From an uncultured Bacilli bacterium (lineage in GTDB: Bacteria; Bacillota_I; Bacilli_A; RF39; UBA660), in NCBI GenBank assembly GCA_934102255.1, contig CAKOSN010000006.1, positions 1 through 64,000 of the forward strand: a stretch of 64,000 nt of DNA, given 5' to 3'. Positions 44,927 through 54,679 of the stretch are shown one piece after another. Position 1 is the stretch's first letter. Each line of letters starts with the position of its first letter. A program made the translations under genes and the position numbers. Under the pieces are notes generated by a model. That model worked only from the letters and a program-made list of their open reading frames with translations, was not told the DNA's origin and made no database searches.

Positions 44927-45874
44927 ATGCAAGAATTTTTAATATATATAAAACAAGAAATAAAAAGAAAGGTTAAATTAGAAAAAGATAAAGAAGAATT
45001 AACTGATAAGAAAATTATACCTTTATTAGAAAAGGAAAATGATTTAAATAACGATGAAAAAAAGTGTTACTACATTAAATTATATACAGGCCTGTATTTT
45101 AACAATTTAAAAGTATTATCTAATTTAGAAAGTAATAATATCTCTTTAGGAATATTCCCTAGTAATTTAAGTATCTATCTTTTAGATAATAGTTTTACTA
45201 AGTTTTTTACTAGTACTTCTTATATTACATTTATTACAAGATATAAACCTTATTTACACAGTTTTTTTCTATCTATTAAAGATTTAGATATATTTGAAAA
45301 AGAAAACTATATTAAAAGATTTATAAAGTTATTAACTTATTTAAATAATACTTTAAAATCTTTGGAAAGTGATTCTAGAGTTCTCATAAACAGTTTATTT
45401 GCCAAAAAGTCTCTAGATACTTTTACTGATAAAACTTATATGAGTGCTAATAAAGAACAATTAACTAATATAATTGCGCCGCTAGAATTTACTCCTAGTA
45501 GTGCTACTATAAAAAGGTTAAACTATCTAATGACTGAAAAAGGTTTTACAATGTTTTTTCATAATTATGATTTAATGTTTGAGTTATTTAGTGATGAAGA
45601 ATTAATCAATATACAAACTTCGCCAGAATATTTTTTTCAAAAGGCTTTAGATTATGGTCTTGATATTACTAGATGTTTATATATCTATAATCATTATCCT
45701 GATATCATTTATAACTGTGGATGTCTAAGTAGTGAAATATTTAGTAGATATTCTAATGATGAAATAATCTATTTAAGTAAAACCATTAATTTTAGTAGTC
45801 AAAACGCTCCTAAAAGTTTAAAATCATATGATTTTAAAAGAAGAGTTTTATCTCTTCTTCCCTGGACTAAATAA
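44927..45874 (+). CDS. Hypothetical protein, 315 aa
   Basis: Helical, soluble, Lys/Leu/Ser-rich protein with no signal peptide or membrane segment. AAAGGA precedes ATG. Small motifs: IIYNCGCLSSE near residue 265 with two cysteines, and a Leu-rich end (FKRRVLSLLPW). It stands on the plus strand next to the sigma pair, and its stop is covered by its own terminator. No family recognised. It could be an anti-sigma or related regulator only by position, which I do not claim. Confidence 0.75.
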   Translation: MQEFLIYIKQEIKRKVKLEKDKEELTDKKIIPLLEKENDLNNDEKKCYYIKLYTGLYFNNLKVLSNLESNNISLGIFPSNLSIYLLDNSFTKFFTSTSYITFITRYKPYLHSFFLSIKDLDIFEKENYIKRFIKLLTYLNNTLKSLESDSRVLINSLFAKKSLDTFTDKTYMSANKEQLTNIIAPLEFTPSSATIKRLNYLMTEKGFTMFFHNYDLMFELFSDEELINIQTSPEYFFQKALDYGLDITRCLYIYNHYPDIIYNCGCLSSEIFSRYSNDEIIYLSKTINFSSQNAPKSLKSYDFKRRVLSLLPWTK

Positions 45875-45886
45875 GTCCTTTTTATT
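45864..45886 (+). terminator. Terminator overlapping the stop codon of the 315-aa gene
   Basis: GGACT-aaata-AGTCC followed by T5A and T4. The stem includes the TAA stop codon at 45872-45874. It is convergent with the DUF1653 gene, which ends at 45882. Confidence 0.72.
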
Positions 45887-46139
45887 TTTGAAAATTTTTA
45901 GCAACACTTTCAAGCTTTACTTCTTCCATACGGTATTTTTGTTTAACGTTTGGATACTTTTCATGGTCCACTTCACTTAGAAACATCTCATAAGGTCTAG
46001 CATATACCAAAGCCTCACCATATAAAGCACGATAGATAACTAATTTTTCCTTTGTTTCACTGTGAATTGCCGTTCCTAATACTAAATAGTAATCACCTTT
46101 AAAATGACGATAAATTCCATTTACTTTTAATTCTCTCAT
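45882..46139 (-). CDS. DUF1653 domain protein, 85 aa
   Basis: [22 protein letters not shown] and [22 protein letters not shown] are the hallmark of DUF1653, a small beta-barrel family often carried by accessory regions or fused to other domains. The function is not established. The reading frame ends three bases beyond the convergent gene's terminator. No operon partner. Confidence 0.88.
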   Translation of the reverse strand: MRELKVNGIYRHFKGDYYLVLGTAIHSETKEKLVIYRALYGEALVYARPYEMFLSEVDHEKYPNVKQKYRMEEVKLESVAKNFQK

Positions 46140-46266
46140 AAATTAATTTCGTTAAGTCTTAATATTCTTAACATTACCTTTCTTAAAAATATTATATCTT
46201 TATTAAATTTACAAAACAATTATTTTTTTCTAAAATCAGTCATTTTAGGTGTCAAACTAGATTTTT

Positions 46267-46333
46267 CGTACATTTTGTACGGATTTAGCGCTTATTTTCG
46301 TACATTTTGTACGTTTTTACACCGTTTTGGTGT
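46267..46333 (+). promoter_or_regulatory. Three palindromic operators before the AAA ATPase gene
   Basis: CGTACATTTTGTACG occurs twice (46267-46281 and 46299-46313), 32 bp centre to centre, about three helical turns, which suits a dimer-dimer repressor. ACACCGTTTTGGTGT (46319-46333) is a third, different palindrome. TACAAT (46333-46338) and TATAAA (46352-46357) are possible -10 boxes. The regulator is not identified. Confidence 0.65.
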
Positions 46334-46379
46334 ACAATTAGGTAATTTTATTATAAAATTATTATGAGGTGAACAAATT

Positions 46380-47681
46380 ATGTACAGAAAAATAACTAAA
46401 ACATTAATGGAATGGAAAGATAATTTCAAAAAACCATTAATGCTAATTGGAGCTAGACAAACCGGTAAAACTTATATTATTTCTGAATTTTGTAATCAAA
46501 ATTTTGAAAACTATCTTTATATTAATTTAGAAAAAGAAGAAAATATTCAGAAAATCTTTCAGGATACTATTGACCCAGAAGAAATAATTGAACAAATAAA
46601 AATAATTAAAAACATCAGATTTAATATCGAAGATACAATAATTTTTCTAGATGAAATTCAAGTAAGTGAAGATGCAATTACATCATTAAAATATTTTTGT
46701 GAAAGTAAACTTCCTTACAAAATTATTTGTGCCGGTTCATTATTAGGAGTTAAAATAAATCGTTTTAAAAAATCATTTCCTGTTGGCAAAGTTAACATAA
46801 AATATTTATATCCTATGGATTTTGAAGAATTTTTAATTGCTTTAGATGAATTAGAATTAATTAATATGATTAAAAAGCACTACATATCTATGGAATCAAT
46901 GCCAAGTGTTATTCATGAAAAGGCTTGTGATTTATACAGAAAATATCTAATCATTGGTGGCATGCCAGAAGTTGTTAAAAATTTTATTGATAATAATAAA
47001 AATTTATCTGAGCTTAACTTAGAGCTTCAAGAACAAATTATTACATCTTATCTTGCTGATATGAACAAATATACAAATAATACAGAAAGTATTAAAAATG
47101 CTAAAATTTATAATGCTATTCCTAAAGAATTAGCTAGAGAAAATAATACTTTCAAATATAGTATTGTTGATGAAAGTGCTAGAAGCGAAAGATATGAATC
47201 TAGTCTTGATTGGTTATTAGCAGCTAATATGATTTTAAAATGTAACTTAGTAAATAGAAACGAATCGCCACTTAAAGCTTTTATGGATGAAAATAAATTT
47301 AAGATTTATTTAAGTGATACTGGTCTTCTTAGAGCTTTAGCAAATATCGATTATAGAGAAATACTATTAGATAACAATTCAATGTTTAAAGGTGCTTTAA
47401 CTGAAAATTATGTAATTTGTAACTTATATCCAACATTTAAAGAACTTTGTTATTATACATTTAGTCAATTTGAGATAGACTTTCTTATAAAAATAGATGG
47501 TGACATTATTCCTATTGAAGTAAAAGCTAAAACTAATACCAAGAGTAAAAGTCTTAATGAGTATATTGCTAAATATAATCCTAAATACGCTATTCGCTTA
47601 TCTCTAAAAAACTTTGGTTTTGAAAATAATATTAAATCTATTCCGTTATATGCAATTTTTTGCATTGAAAAACAGTCCTAA
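46380..47681 (+). CDS. AAA_14/DUF4143 ATPase, 433 aa
   Basis: Walker A GARQTGKT (residues 24-31) and Walker B IIFLDEIQ (about 95-102) belong to the AAA_14 group. The C-terminal half (about 190-420) with FKIYLSDTGLLRALAN is the DUF4143 domain, ending in EIDFLIKIDGDIIPIEVKAK, a PD-(D/E)XK-like strand pair. Such proteins are common accessory ATPases of unknown role, sometimes linked to defence or toxin-like systems. The GAGGTG ribosome site is good. It is governed by palindromic sites upstream and ends at a terminator shared with trpS. Confidence 0.9.
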   Translation: MYRKITKTLMEWKDNFKKPLMLIGARQTGKTYIISEFCNQNFENYLYINLEKEENIQKIFQDTIDPEEIIEQIKIIKNIRFNIEDTIIFLDEIQVSEDAITSLKYFCESKLPYKIICAGSLLGVKINRFKKSFPVGKVNIKYLYPMDFEEFLIALDELELINMIKKHYISMESMPSVIHEKACDLYRKYLIIGGMPEVVKNFIDNNKNLSELNLELQEQIITSYLADMNKYTNNTESIKNAKIYNAIPKELARENNTFKYSIVDESARSERYESSLDWLLAANMILKCNLVNRNESPLKAFMDENKFKIYLSDTGLLRALANIDYREILLDNNSMFKGALTENYVICNLYPTFKELCYYTFSQFEIDFLIKIDGDIIPIEVKAKTNTKSKSLNEYIAKYNPKYAIRLSLKNFGFENNIKSIPLYAIFCIEKQS

Positions 47682-47706
47682 GTTAAAACTTAAAACTGTT
47701 TTTTTA
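47668..47706. terminator. Bidirectional terminator between the ATPase gene and trpS
   Basis: AAAACAGT...AACTGTTTT with T residues on both strands; inner AAGTT/AACTT adds pairs. It lies between the convergent stops at 47681 and 47707. Confidence 0.78.
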
Positions 47707-48753
47707 TTACTCTTCAAAATAATCAAGCATCATAGCTTTTTTAACTCTACGAAGTGTTTCACTAGCTTTAGCGCGAGCTCTTTTAGTACCTTCTCTTAAA
47801 ACTTGATAAACATATTCCGGATTTTTAGCTAATTCTTCTCTTCTTTCTCTAATTGGTTTTAATTCTTCTTGTAAAACATCATTTAAGAACTTTTTAATTT
47901 TCATATCACCTAAACCACCACGACGATAATGTTCCTTTAATTCATCTAAATTTTTATATTCTGGTAAATATTTTGCAAATGAATCTTCCTTACAAAATAC
48001 ATCTAAATAAGTAAATACGACATTACCTTCTACCTTACCAGGGTCAGCTATCTTAATATGATTTGGATCGGTATACATTCCCATAACTTTTCTTTTAATT
48101 TCTTCTGGACTATCTTTTAAATAAATACAATTACCAATCGATTTACTCATTTTAGCATTACCATCAGTACCAACTAGTCTTCTTTCATTAACATTTTCTG
48201 GAATTAAGGCTTCCGGTTCTACTAAAGTTTCTCCATAAATTGAATTAAACTTACGAACTATTTCTCTAGCTTGTTCAATCATTGGTAACTGGTCTTCACC
48301 AACAGGAATTAAAGTTCCCATGAATGCTGTAATATCAGCCGTTTGACTTACTGGATAAGTAAAGAAACCAGCCGGAATACTATCTTCAAAACCTCTTAAC
48401 TTAATTTCTTCTTTGACAGTTGGATTACGATATAATCTTGATACCGTTACTAAATTCATATAATAAAATGTTAACTCAGTAAGTTCTGGTACTTCTGATT
48501 GAATAAAATAGCACACTTTATTTGGGTCTATCCCACAAGCTAAATTATCAAGTGCCACCTCAAATACATTATCTCTTACTTTTTTAGGATTATCAAAATT
48601 ATCTGTTAAAGCTTGAGCATCCGCTGCAAACAAATACATTTCATCATAATCTCCTTGATTTTGAAGTTTAACTCTGTTTTTTAAAGAACCTACATAATGT
48701 CCAATATGAAGTGGACCAGTTGGTCTTTCTCCTGTTAATATAATTTTTTTCAT
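47707..48753 (-). CDS. trpS: Tryptophanyl-tRNA synthetase
   Basis: Class I synthetase: the HIGH motif is in [17 protein letters not shown] (residues about 6-22) and the KMSKS loop in [12 protein letters not shown] (about 197-208). Length 348 is close to the usual 330-350. The protein charges tRNA-Trp, consistent with TGG-only Trp in this genome. It is preceded by a T-box leader. Nothing unusual is seen in the active site. The Lys/Arg-rich C-terminus is typical. Confidence 0.95.
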   Translation of the reverse strand: MKKIILTGERPTGPLHIGHYVGSLKNRVKLQNQGDYDEMYLFAADAQALTDNFDNPKKVRDNVFEVALDNLACGIDPNKVCYFIQSEVPELTELTFYYMNLVTVSRLYRNPTVKEEIKLRGFEDSIPAGFFTYPVSQTADITAFMGTLIPVGEDQLPMIEQAREIVRKFNSIYGETLVEPEALIPENVNERRLVGTDGNAKMSKSIGNCIYLKDSPEEIKRKVMGMYTDPNHIKIADPGKVEGNVVFTYLDVFCKEDSFAKYLPEYKNLDELKEHYRRGGLGDMKIKKFLNDVLQEELKPIRERREELAKNPEYVYQVLREGTKRARAKASETLRRVKKAMMLDYFEE

Positions 48754-48765
48754 AAATAAATACCT

Positions 48766-48992
48766 CCTATATAAAAAGTCTCACTCTAACAAATTAGAAT
48801 AAGACTTATACTCATTGCCACTAAATTGTACTAACATACAACACTTATTTTAACGGTTAAGTAATCCGTACTAGCCTACTTAAATCGGCAAGTCTCTCCA
48901 TAGCCCATTCAATAAATACTAGTTACAGTATTTCACCAACCTACTGCTCTCTAAAAACGTCTATTTACCTACTCTTCTATATCAGCGATTTC
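48766..48992 (-). promoter_or_regulatory. T-box riboswitch (tRNA-Trp sensing) of trpS
   Basis: Stem I features GAGAGCAGTAGGTTGGTGAAA (written here as GAGAGCAG and TAGGTTGGTGAAA) and a likely UGG specifier in GAATGGGC near 48910 are visible on the minus strand. The terminator is AAGTCTTATTCTAA/TTAGAGTGAGACTT followed by T5. AATAAG upstream can pair with CTTATT of the terminator arm to make the antiterminator. The T-box itself reads TTTAGTGGCAATGAG, which departs from the GGGTGG.ACCGCG consensus but keeps TGGC. Confidence 0.82.
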
Positions 48993-48998
48993 TTCTTT

Positions 48999-49028
48999 AT
49001 TTTAGTAAAAATTTCTAATATTTGTCAA
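48999..49028 (-). promoter_or_regulatory. Promoter of the trpS leader
   Basis: Minus strand: TTGACA at 49023-49028 and TAAAAT at 48999-49004, 18-base spacer. Confidence 0.83.
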
Positions 49029-49031
49029 TAC

Positions 49032-50186
49032 CTAATTAGTACTAAATGATTCTAAAAATCCTTTAATAACAGCGTTATTCATTAAAGTATTATATACTTC
49101 TTCATTTATTTTAATTGCATCATCATCGCTTAAAGTAGTAAAATTACTCACATTAGTAAAATCACTAACATCATAGCTTAACAAAATATCTAATTTATAA
49201 TTATCATTAATACTTATTATATAATTAACATCATTACCAACATCATTTTTAACTAAAATAATATTCCATTCTTTAATAACAGTATCTTCATTATACATTT
49301 TCCAAGTAATATTTAAATTATCATTCTTGCTAAAATTATACTCTAATACTTTAATATTATCTAAATAAGTAATAAAACTAATATTTTTATTAACTTTATC
49401 ATAATTTATTTTAAAAGAACTACTTTCTATTTTATAATCTATTATTATATTATCATCATTTATATTAATAGTTACTATATCTTTAATTTCAATTCTCTTA
49501 ATCTTTTTAAACTTAGTATATATATTTACATAATATTCACTATTTTCTAAATCTAAATCATCTAAATTTATATTTTTTAATAATATACTAAGCATCTCTT
49601 TATTTAATTTATAACTATAAACCGTTACCAAAGTATTCTCATTATTAACATCAATTTTTATCCTTTTCTTTGTAATATTTTTATTGTCAAGAATATTAGA
49701 TATACTACCAATATCAGAAATAATACCTTCAAAATTATCATTAGACAAAGAAACATAATTATTAACATTATTTTTTATGTTAATTAATTCTTCTTCTTTT
49801 AAATCAAATTTATATAAATCATCACTTCTTTTTAAATATAATTCATTATTCTGTAAGCTATAAGTTATATCATTACCGTTTGTTTTAATACTTCCTTCAT
49901 AATAATTATTATCTTTATAAATACCAGCAAGCTCGATAACTTCATTTGTATTAATATCAGTTAATTTTCCTCTTACGCTAAACGATTTTGAACTATCATA
50001 GCCATAATTAAAGAATTCACTATTTAATGTCGATAGTTCATTTTGAATCATACTAATTGCTTTTTCATAAATTTTTGTTTTATCACTCAACTTATCATAA
50101 GCTAAAAGTACTAATAAACAAATAAGAACTATTCCCGCCATAATTATAACAATCTTTGCCCAAGGCTGACTTTTCTTTTTTTTCAT
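49032..50186 (-). CDS. Signal-anchored exported protein, 384 aa
   Basis: A basic N-terminus KKKKSQPW and one membrane helix (about 10-30, AKIVIIMAGIVLICLLVLL) anchor an exported beta-rich domain. The long Asn/Asp/Ile-rich region with repeating strands (for example YSLQNNELYLKRSDDLYKF) may be a large beta-sheet or beta-helix domain. It follows the pseudopilin-like gene after 14 bases and is likely its partner. No named family is recognised. The stop lies just before the trpS promoter region. Confidence 0.75.
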   Translation of the reverse strand: MKKKKSQPWAKIVIIMAGIVLICLLVLLAYDKLSDKTKIYEKAISMIQNELSTLNSEFFNYGYDSSKSFSVRGKLTDINTNEVIELAGIYKDNNYYEGSIKTNGNDITYSLQNNELYLKRSDDLYKFDLKEEELINIKNNVNNYVSLSNDNFEGIISDIGSISNILDNKNITKKRIKIDVNNENTLVTVYSYKLNKEMLSILLKNINLDDLDLENSEYYVNIYTKFKKIKRIEIKDIVTININDDNIIIDYKIESSSFKINYDKVNKNISFITYLDNIKVLEYNFSKNDNLNITWKMYNEDTVIKEWNIILVKNDVGNDVNYIISINDNYKLDILLSYDVSDFTNVSNFTTLSDDDAIKINEEVYNTLMNNAVIKGFLESFSTN

Positions 50187-50200
50187 TCAATACTCCTTCT

Positions 50201-52453
50201 TTAATAGCATAATAAGTCATAAGTTGGAATAGCACCGAGATATCTCTTACACCTTACATCTGCATTCATAATTTGAGACTTATTGCCAAGTTTATCAACC
50301 GCTTCAATAGTTATCTTATCTAAATATAAAACTAAGAAATTACACTTTGAACCAGGATAACATGTTTTTTTACTTTCAAACCATCCGGGATTTATCACAA
50401 GGTTATATTTTTCTAAACCAACGCCTGAATCTTTAAACGACCAGTCTATATTAATTAGTATTGGTGAAGCTTTAGAAACAACATTAGCAGAACCAAACCA
50501 TTGTGAAAGTGGGTTTTTCTTATATAAAATTTTACAATTATAACCGTTGCAGGTTACTTCTGTAACGTTCCAATCCAAAAATGAACTTGCATTCAATACA
50601 TTTAAATCAGGACCCTCTTTATCAACATAAACTTTAGCATTTTTTGTACATGTCTTACTATTACCAGCATTATCCTTAACCTCATAACTTAAATTAGCTG
50701 TTTTAGTTGTTCCTGAATTATAATTCCAGGTTTTACTAACAGTATCTGAATTACAACCACTTCCAGAGTCTTTGCAAGTAGCCTTTATATTTTGAGCTTT
50801 CGTTGTCCATGTACTATTTTCTCCAGTCCATTCACAAGTTGGTGGCGTTGAATCTTTTTTAATATTTATCTTACAACTATTAGTATTACCAGCTTTATCT
50901 TTAACGTAACCATAATAAGTAATACCATTACTATCAGTATCATCTTTTACTGTAGCATCTTTACTATTATTATAAACAGGACTGCTACTAGTACTTATAC
51001 CATATTCGCTAACTCCACTCAAATTATCGCTAGTTACTAATTTAAGCTTAACATCGGTATTATACCAATCAGTCTGGTCTTCATAACAAGTTTCTACGTT
51101 TTCATAAACATCATGACATGTTTTAAAAATCCAGACACCTATACATTTTTCACCAGTTTTAACAGTTTCTGTCGTACAGTGTTTATTGACACCACTACCT
51201 CCAGATACTACTTTTATCTCACAAGTAGGTGGCGTTGTATCAACATTAACCGCCACATCTTTTGAGCATACCTCAGTATTTCCAACATTATCTTTAATCG
51301 ACCATTCTACTTTTTTATACTGTTTTTCTTCAGTTTCAGTTTCTGTTACATCAAAAGTTGCACATCCAGTACCAATATCATTATAACACCCATAAGTATA
51401 AGTATAACTTCTAGACCAGCTTGGATTATCAACAGGTTCTTTACATACCGGTTTATTATTATCAATACCAGTAACATTAACTTCTACTGCTTTACTAATA
51501 TTGCCAACATTATCTTTAGCATAAGCATAATAAGTTTTATTTATAGAAACATCTTTAAAATTATCTTTAGACGCAATGTTAAATACTGGTGTATCGGTTT
51601 CATTTTCCATTAAAGCATAACCATATTCTGCAATACCGGAACCAGACCCATCACTGCCATTAAAAGTTATCCTTTTACTTCCTGTTTCATACTCAGCGCT
51701 CATATCAACATTTAAACTAGGTGCCTCTTTATCAATTCTTACATGAACATTTTGTTTATATTGTATACCTGCTGCTTCAATTTGAACATTAATACTGGAA
51801 TTATAAACTAAAACCGTTGATACTTTATAAATATTTACGTATCTTTCATCATTAGTAGCACTATAGGTTAAATTACCAGTCTTTACACCTGAATTAGTAC
51901 CCCACGTAATTTTAACATCAGAAACACTAGGTAAAGTCCTAGGGTCTAAAAACAAATATACATCTTTAACCGTCCATTTAATATCTTTATTACTGCCTAT
52001 GTCTGGATAATTTATGGTATCACCATTTTCAATTTCATAAGCATATATTTTAATCTTTGATGATGCAATATCAGTATCAGCCAAATTACAGTTTGTACTA
52101 TCAGTTACCAAAACTTCATAATCATCTAAATCTCTTTTAATATTAATATTATAACAATCAAGATATCCTCCTAAAGGGTTACTTATTTTCTCATTTTTAT
52201 CCGTTTCTCTTTCTGCTTCTAAATAGCCTTCCATTATTAATTTAGCAACACTTATTGTTTCATTATTAATGCTATTACCCTCAGCGTAATCAAGAGCCTT
52301 CGTCTTTATAAGCTCTATCTTATTAGCTAAGGCTTTTTCTTTAATACTCTTACTAATTCCATTATAACTAGCAGTTGCAATAGTTACTAAAATACCAATA
52401 ATAACAATAACTGCCAGTAACTCTGGAATAGTAAAACCTTTATCTTTCTTCAT
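50201..52453 (-). CDS. Giant prepilin-like surface protein, 750 aa
   Basis: The N-terminus KKDKG-FTIPELLAVIVII is a type IV prepilin/pseudopilin signal: cleavage after Gly, Phe1 and Glu5, then a long hydrophobic helix. Ordinary pseudopilins are 100-200 residues; here about 600 more follow. These consist of several Ig-like repeats with TPPTCEW/TPPTCEI, DSGSGC and YGYVKDKAGN motifs, rich in Cys and Trp. The repeats resemble adhesion modules of Firmicutes surface proteins. A prepilin peptidase is not in the window. The protein may be displayed on or cap a Tad or type IV-like structure. Confidence 0.85.
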   Translation of the reverse strand: MKKDKGFTIPELLAVIVIIGILVTIATASYNGISKSIKEKALANKIELIKTKALDYAEGNSINNETISVAKLIMEGYLEAERETDKNEKISNPLGGYLDCYNINIKRDLDDYEVLVTDSTNCNLADTDIASSKIKIYAYEIENGDTINYPDIGSNKDIKWTVKDVYLFLDPRTLPSVSDVKITWGTNSGVKTGNLTYSATNDERYVNIYKVSTVLVYNSSINVQIEAAGIQYKQNVHVRIDKEAPSLNVDMSAEYETGSKRITFNGSDGSGSGIAEYGYALMENETDTPVFNIASKDNFKDVSINKTYYAYAKDNVGNISKAVEVNVTGIDNNKPVCKEPVDNPSWSRSYTYTYGCYNDIGTGCATFDVTETETEEKQYKKVEWSIKDNVGNTEVCSKDVAVNVDTTPPTCEIKVVSGGSGVNKHCTTETVKTGEKCIGVWIFKTCHDVYENVETCYEDQTDWYNTDVKLKLVTSDNLSGVSEYGISTSSSPVYNNSKDATVKDDTDSNGITYYGYVKDKAGNTNSCKINIKKDSTPPTCEWTGENSTWTTKAQNIKATCKDSGSGCNSDTVSKTWNYNSGTTKTANLSYEVKDNAGNSKTCTKNAKVYVDKEGPDLNVLNASSFLDWNVTEVTCNGYNCKILYKKNPLSQWFGSANVVSKASPILINIDWSFKDSGVGLEKYNLVINPGWFESKKTCYPGSKCNFLVLYLDKITIEAVDKLGNKSQIMNADVRCKRYLGAIPTYDLLCY

Positions 52454-52641
52454 TTCACACTTCCTATCTTACCTAAAGTTTACCACAACTTAAAGAAGAA
52501 AAAAAGAAAAAATAAGCTATCCGGAAATCAAATAATTATTTTTTTAACAGTCTTCTTTTATTTTACATTCAGAAAAATTCTAAATATATAATTAATAATA
52601 CTGAAGTAACAGAGGAAGAGTACAATGATAACATTGGAATA

Positions 52642-53163
52642 ATGTTGCTTGGAAGTGGTTTTTATAGTAATAGTTCATACAAAATTACTACGAGTATTGT
52701 AAAGTTGAGTTCTACTTTTAGGTATAAAATCAGTATTGTTTGGCAGACAATACCTAGTGTGAGAAGTTATGATATTTTGGGTATTGGAATTAATAGTAAT
52801 GTAAAAGTAAATTCAGCACCATATTTTAGCATGACATATTGTTATTCAGTTAATAATTGTAAAACTGTGCAAACATCTATGAAAAGGGTTTTTACGACTG
52901 GTGCAGGAGTGACGTTTAAATGGACTAGTGAAAATTTAACTAGTGCTAATGCATATTTTTATTTCGATGTTTCAAAAAATACCAATAATACTTTGAAGAG
53001 TTTATCTGCGTATGGTGCATACGCTAATGCTGAAAAAAATGTTTCAGTTAATGTATCTGATAATTATTCTGTTAATTCACTTGGAATAAATTTAAATAGC
53101 ACTTATCTGGACAGTTATAATAGACACTCAAAAATTACAGCATCATGGACAGGCAGTTGGTAA
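52642..53163 (+). CDS. Possible 5'-truncated secreted beta-type protein, 173 aa
   Basis: The frame encodes a Ser/Asn/Tyr-rich, low-charge protein (for example SKNTNNTLKSLSAYGAYANA) typical of secreted domains, ending KITASWTGSW. The first ATG (52642) lacks a good ribosome site. The frame stays open upstream to about 52520 (reading ...NNTEVTEEEYNDNIGI) but offers no ATG, TTG or GTG, and no signal peptide is seen. A missing 5' end is therefore likely. It precedes a secreted protease gene on the same strand. Family not recognised. Confidence 0.55.
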   Translation: MLLGSGFYSNSSYKITTSIVKLSSTFRYKISIVWQTIPSVRSYDILGIGINSNVKVNSAPYFSMTYCYSVNNCKTVQTSMKRVFTTGAGVTFKWTSENLTSANAYFYFDVSKNTNNTLKSLSAYGAYANAEKNVSVNVSDNYSVNSLGINLNSTYLDSYNRHSKITASWTGSW

Positions 53164-53418
53164 TTCTACTATTTTCTATAAATATCTAATAAATTGAACT
53201 TGTAAGTAGTTAAATAATTAGTCTTCTTTTGTTAAATTAATATCATGAAAGAAGATAGTAAAGGAGATAGTCCGATGATAACATATTAATACTAAACACG
53301 TTAACTTATTATTATGTTAATTTAATAACGATTGATATAGTAAGATAACTGGTTTAAGAATAGCATACATAAAAATAATTAAAGAAAGGTAGTTTTGTAA
53401 AAAAATTAGGTAAGAAAA
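53164..53418 (+). other. Intergenic region upstream of the protease gene
   Basis: About 255 bases without a gene above 20 codons. A 14-codon frame (MKEDSKGDSPMITY at about 53247) follows no strong site. AAAGGAGATAGT...ATGATAACAT echoes GAGGAAGAGT...ATGATAACAT at about 52610-52632, suggesting an old duplication. A possible promoter is TTGATA (about 53333)/17/TAAGAA. Confidence 0.4.
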
Positions 53419-54636
53419 ATGAAACAAAAAATTTTAAAATTATTTCTATTTTCGTTAGTAGTATTAATGCCTTTATATACTGCTAAAGCTTCTTCTAAAC
53501 TGCAAAATGATATTGAAGAAGGATTAAAGACATATTTAGGAAGTGATTATAAGGATAGGATTAAAAAAAATACTGAATCAACAGAAAGCATATTAAAAAT
53601 TGAAGAATTGATTAAAGAAAGTTCTAATTCAACATTAAGCATTGATGATAATGGTGTAGAAGAGCAAAATCTTGATTATCCAAGTTATATTGGAGGCTTT
53701 TATGTTGATAATGAAACAGAAAAAGTTGTTATTCAAATAGTTGGAAACAACGCGCCTACTAAATTTAATAATGAAAGTAATTTGTATGATAAAATATTAT
53801 CTGTGAATGGAACTGCTGAAATAAAATATGTTAATTATTCGCTTAATGAAATTAATGATGTCATTGATATTTTATCAAGCTATTATGAAGAAAATTATGC
53901 AGATGGATATATTGATGGTTATTATGATGATATCATTAATAATAGAGTTGTTGTAGAATTAAAAGAATATAGTGATGATAGCATTAATGAATTTAAAAGA
54001 AATGTTATAGATTCTGATATAATATATTTTACAAGTTCGAGTAATACTGTTGAATATTCAACTACAACTTATGCTCCAGGTCAAATGATATTACCATTGG
54101 GATGTTCCATTGGTTTTAGAGCAAAATTAAATAGCGCTATTGGATTTGTTACGGCAGGTCATTGTGTTAGTGGAGTTGGACAATCAGTTGCAACTTTTGG
54201 TACAGTAAAAAAATATCAATATAAGAATAACATTGATGCTTCTTGGATTGATTTAGATGCACAGTATATTATGGGAAAATATTTAAAGTATATTCCAAGT
54301 ATAAAGTATGGGTTAGAAATTAATAATACCCCAGTTACCAATATTGTTGTTGGTGGTTTGTATGGTAAATCTGGAGCATCTTCTGAATATACATATGGAA
54401 AAATAACGAGCCTTAATGCATCTGGGGCGAATGGAATAACAGGAATTATAAAGTCTTCAATTTATGCTAAAGGTGGTGATAGTGGCGGTATTGTATTTAA
54501 AATAACTGGAACTGGATCAGCACCAACAAGTTATCAGACTGCAGGAATTGTTCATGGCGGTGATGTGGGTGGCGGAAATATGAGATTTATAAAAGCTAGT
54601 AATGTTGTTTCAAAATTTGGATTAACAACATATTAA
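53419..54636 (+). CDS. Secreted S1-family serine protease with propeptide, 405 aa
   Basis: Signal peptide MKQKILKLFLFSLVVLMPLYTAKA, then a propeptide-like region (about 25-215), then a chymotrypsin-fold domain. Catalytic His is in TAGHCV (about 248), Asp in SWIDLDAQYI (about 279) and Ser in AKGGDSGGIV (about 355). This resembles streptogrisin/alpha-lytic-type proteases, whose propeptide aids folding. GLY-rich strands (IVHGGDVGGGN) lie near the specificity pocket. It is likely an extracellular enzyme. The plus-strand location between mostly minus-strand genes and an IS256 remnant suggests acquisition. Confidence 0.9.
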   Translation: MKQKILKLFLFSLVVLMPLYTAKASSKLQNDIEEGLKTYLGSDYKDRIKKNTESTESILKIEELIKESSNSTLSIDDNGVEEQNLDYPSYIGGFYVDNETEKVVIQIVGNNAPTKFNNESNLYDKILSVNGTAEIKYVNYSLNEINDVIDILSSYYEENYADGYIDGYYDDIINNRVVVELKEYSDDSINEFKRNVIDSDIIYFTSSSNTVEYSTTTYAPGQMILPLGCSIGFRAKLNSAIGFVTAGHCVSGVGQSVATFGTVKKYQYKNNIDASWIDLDAQYIMGKYLKYIPSIKYGLEINNTPVTNIVVGGLYGKSGASSEYTYGKITSLNASGANGITGIIKSSIYAKGGDSGGIVFKITGTGSAPTSYQTAGIVHGGDVGGGNMRFIKASNVVSKFGLTTY

Positions 54637-54679
54637 AATTTTTAAAATAGTTTAATACAAATTTGTTATTCTGATGTAA

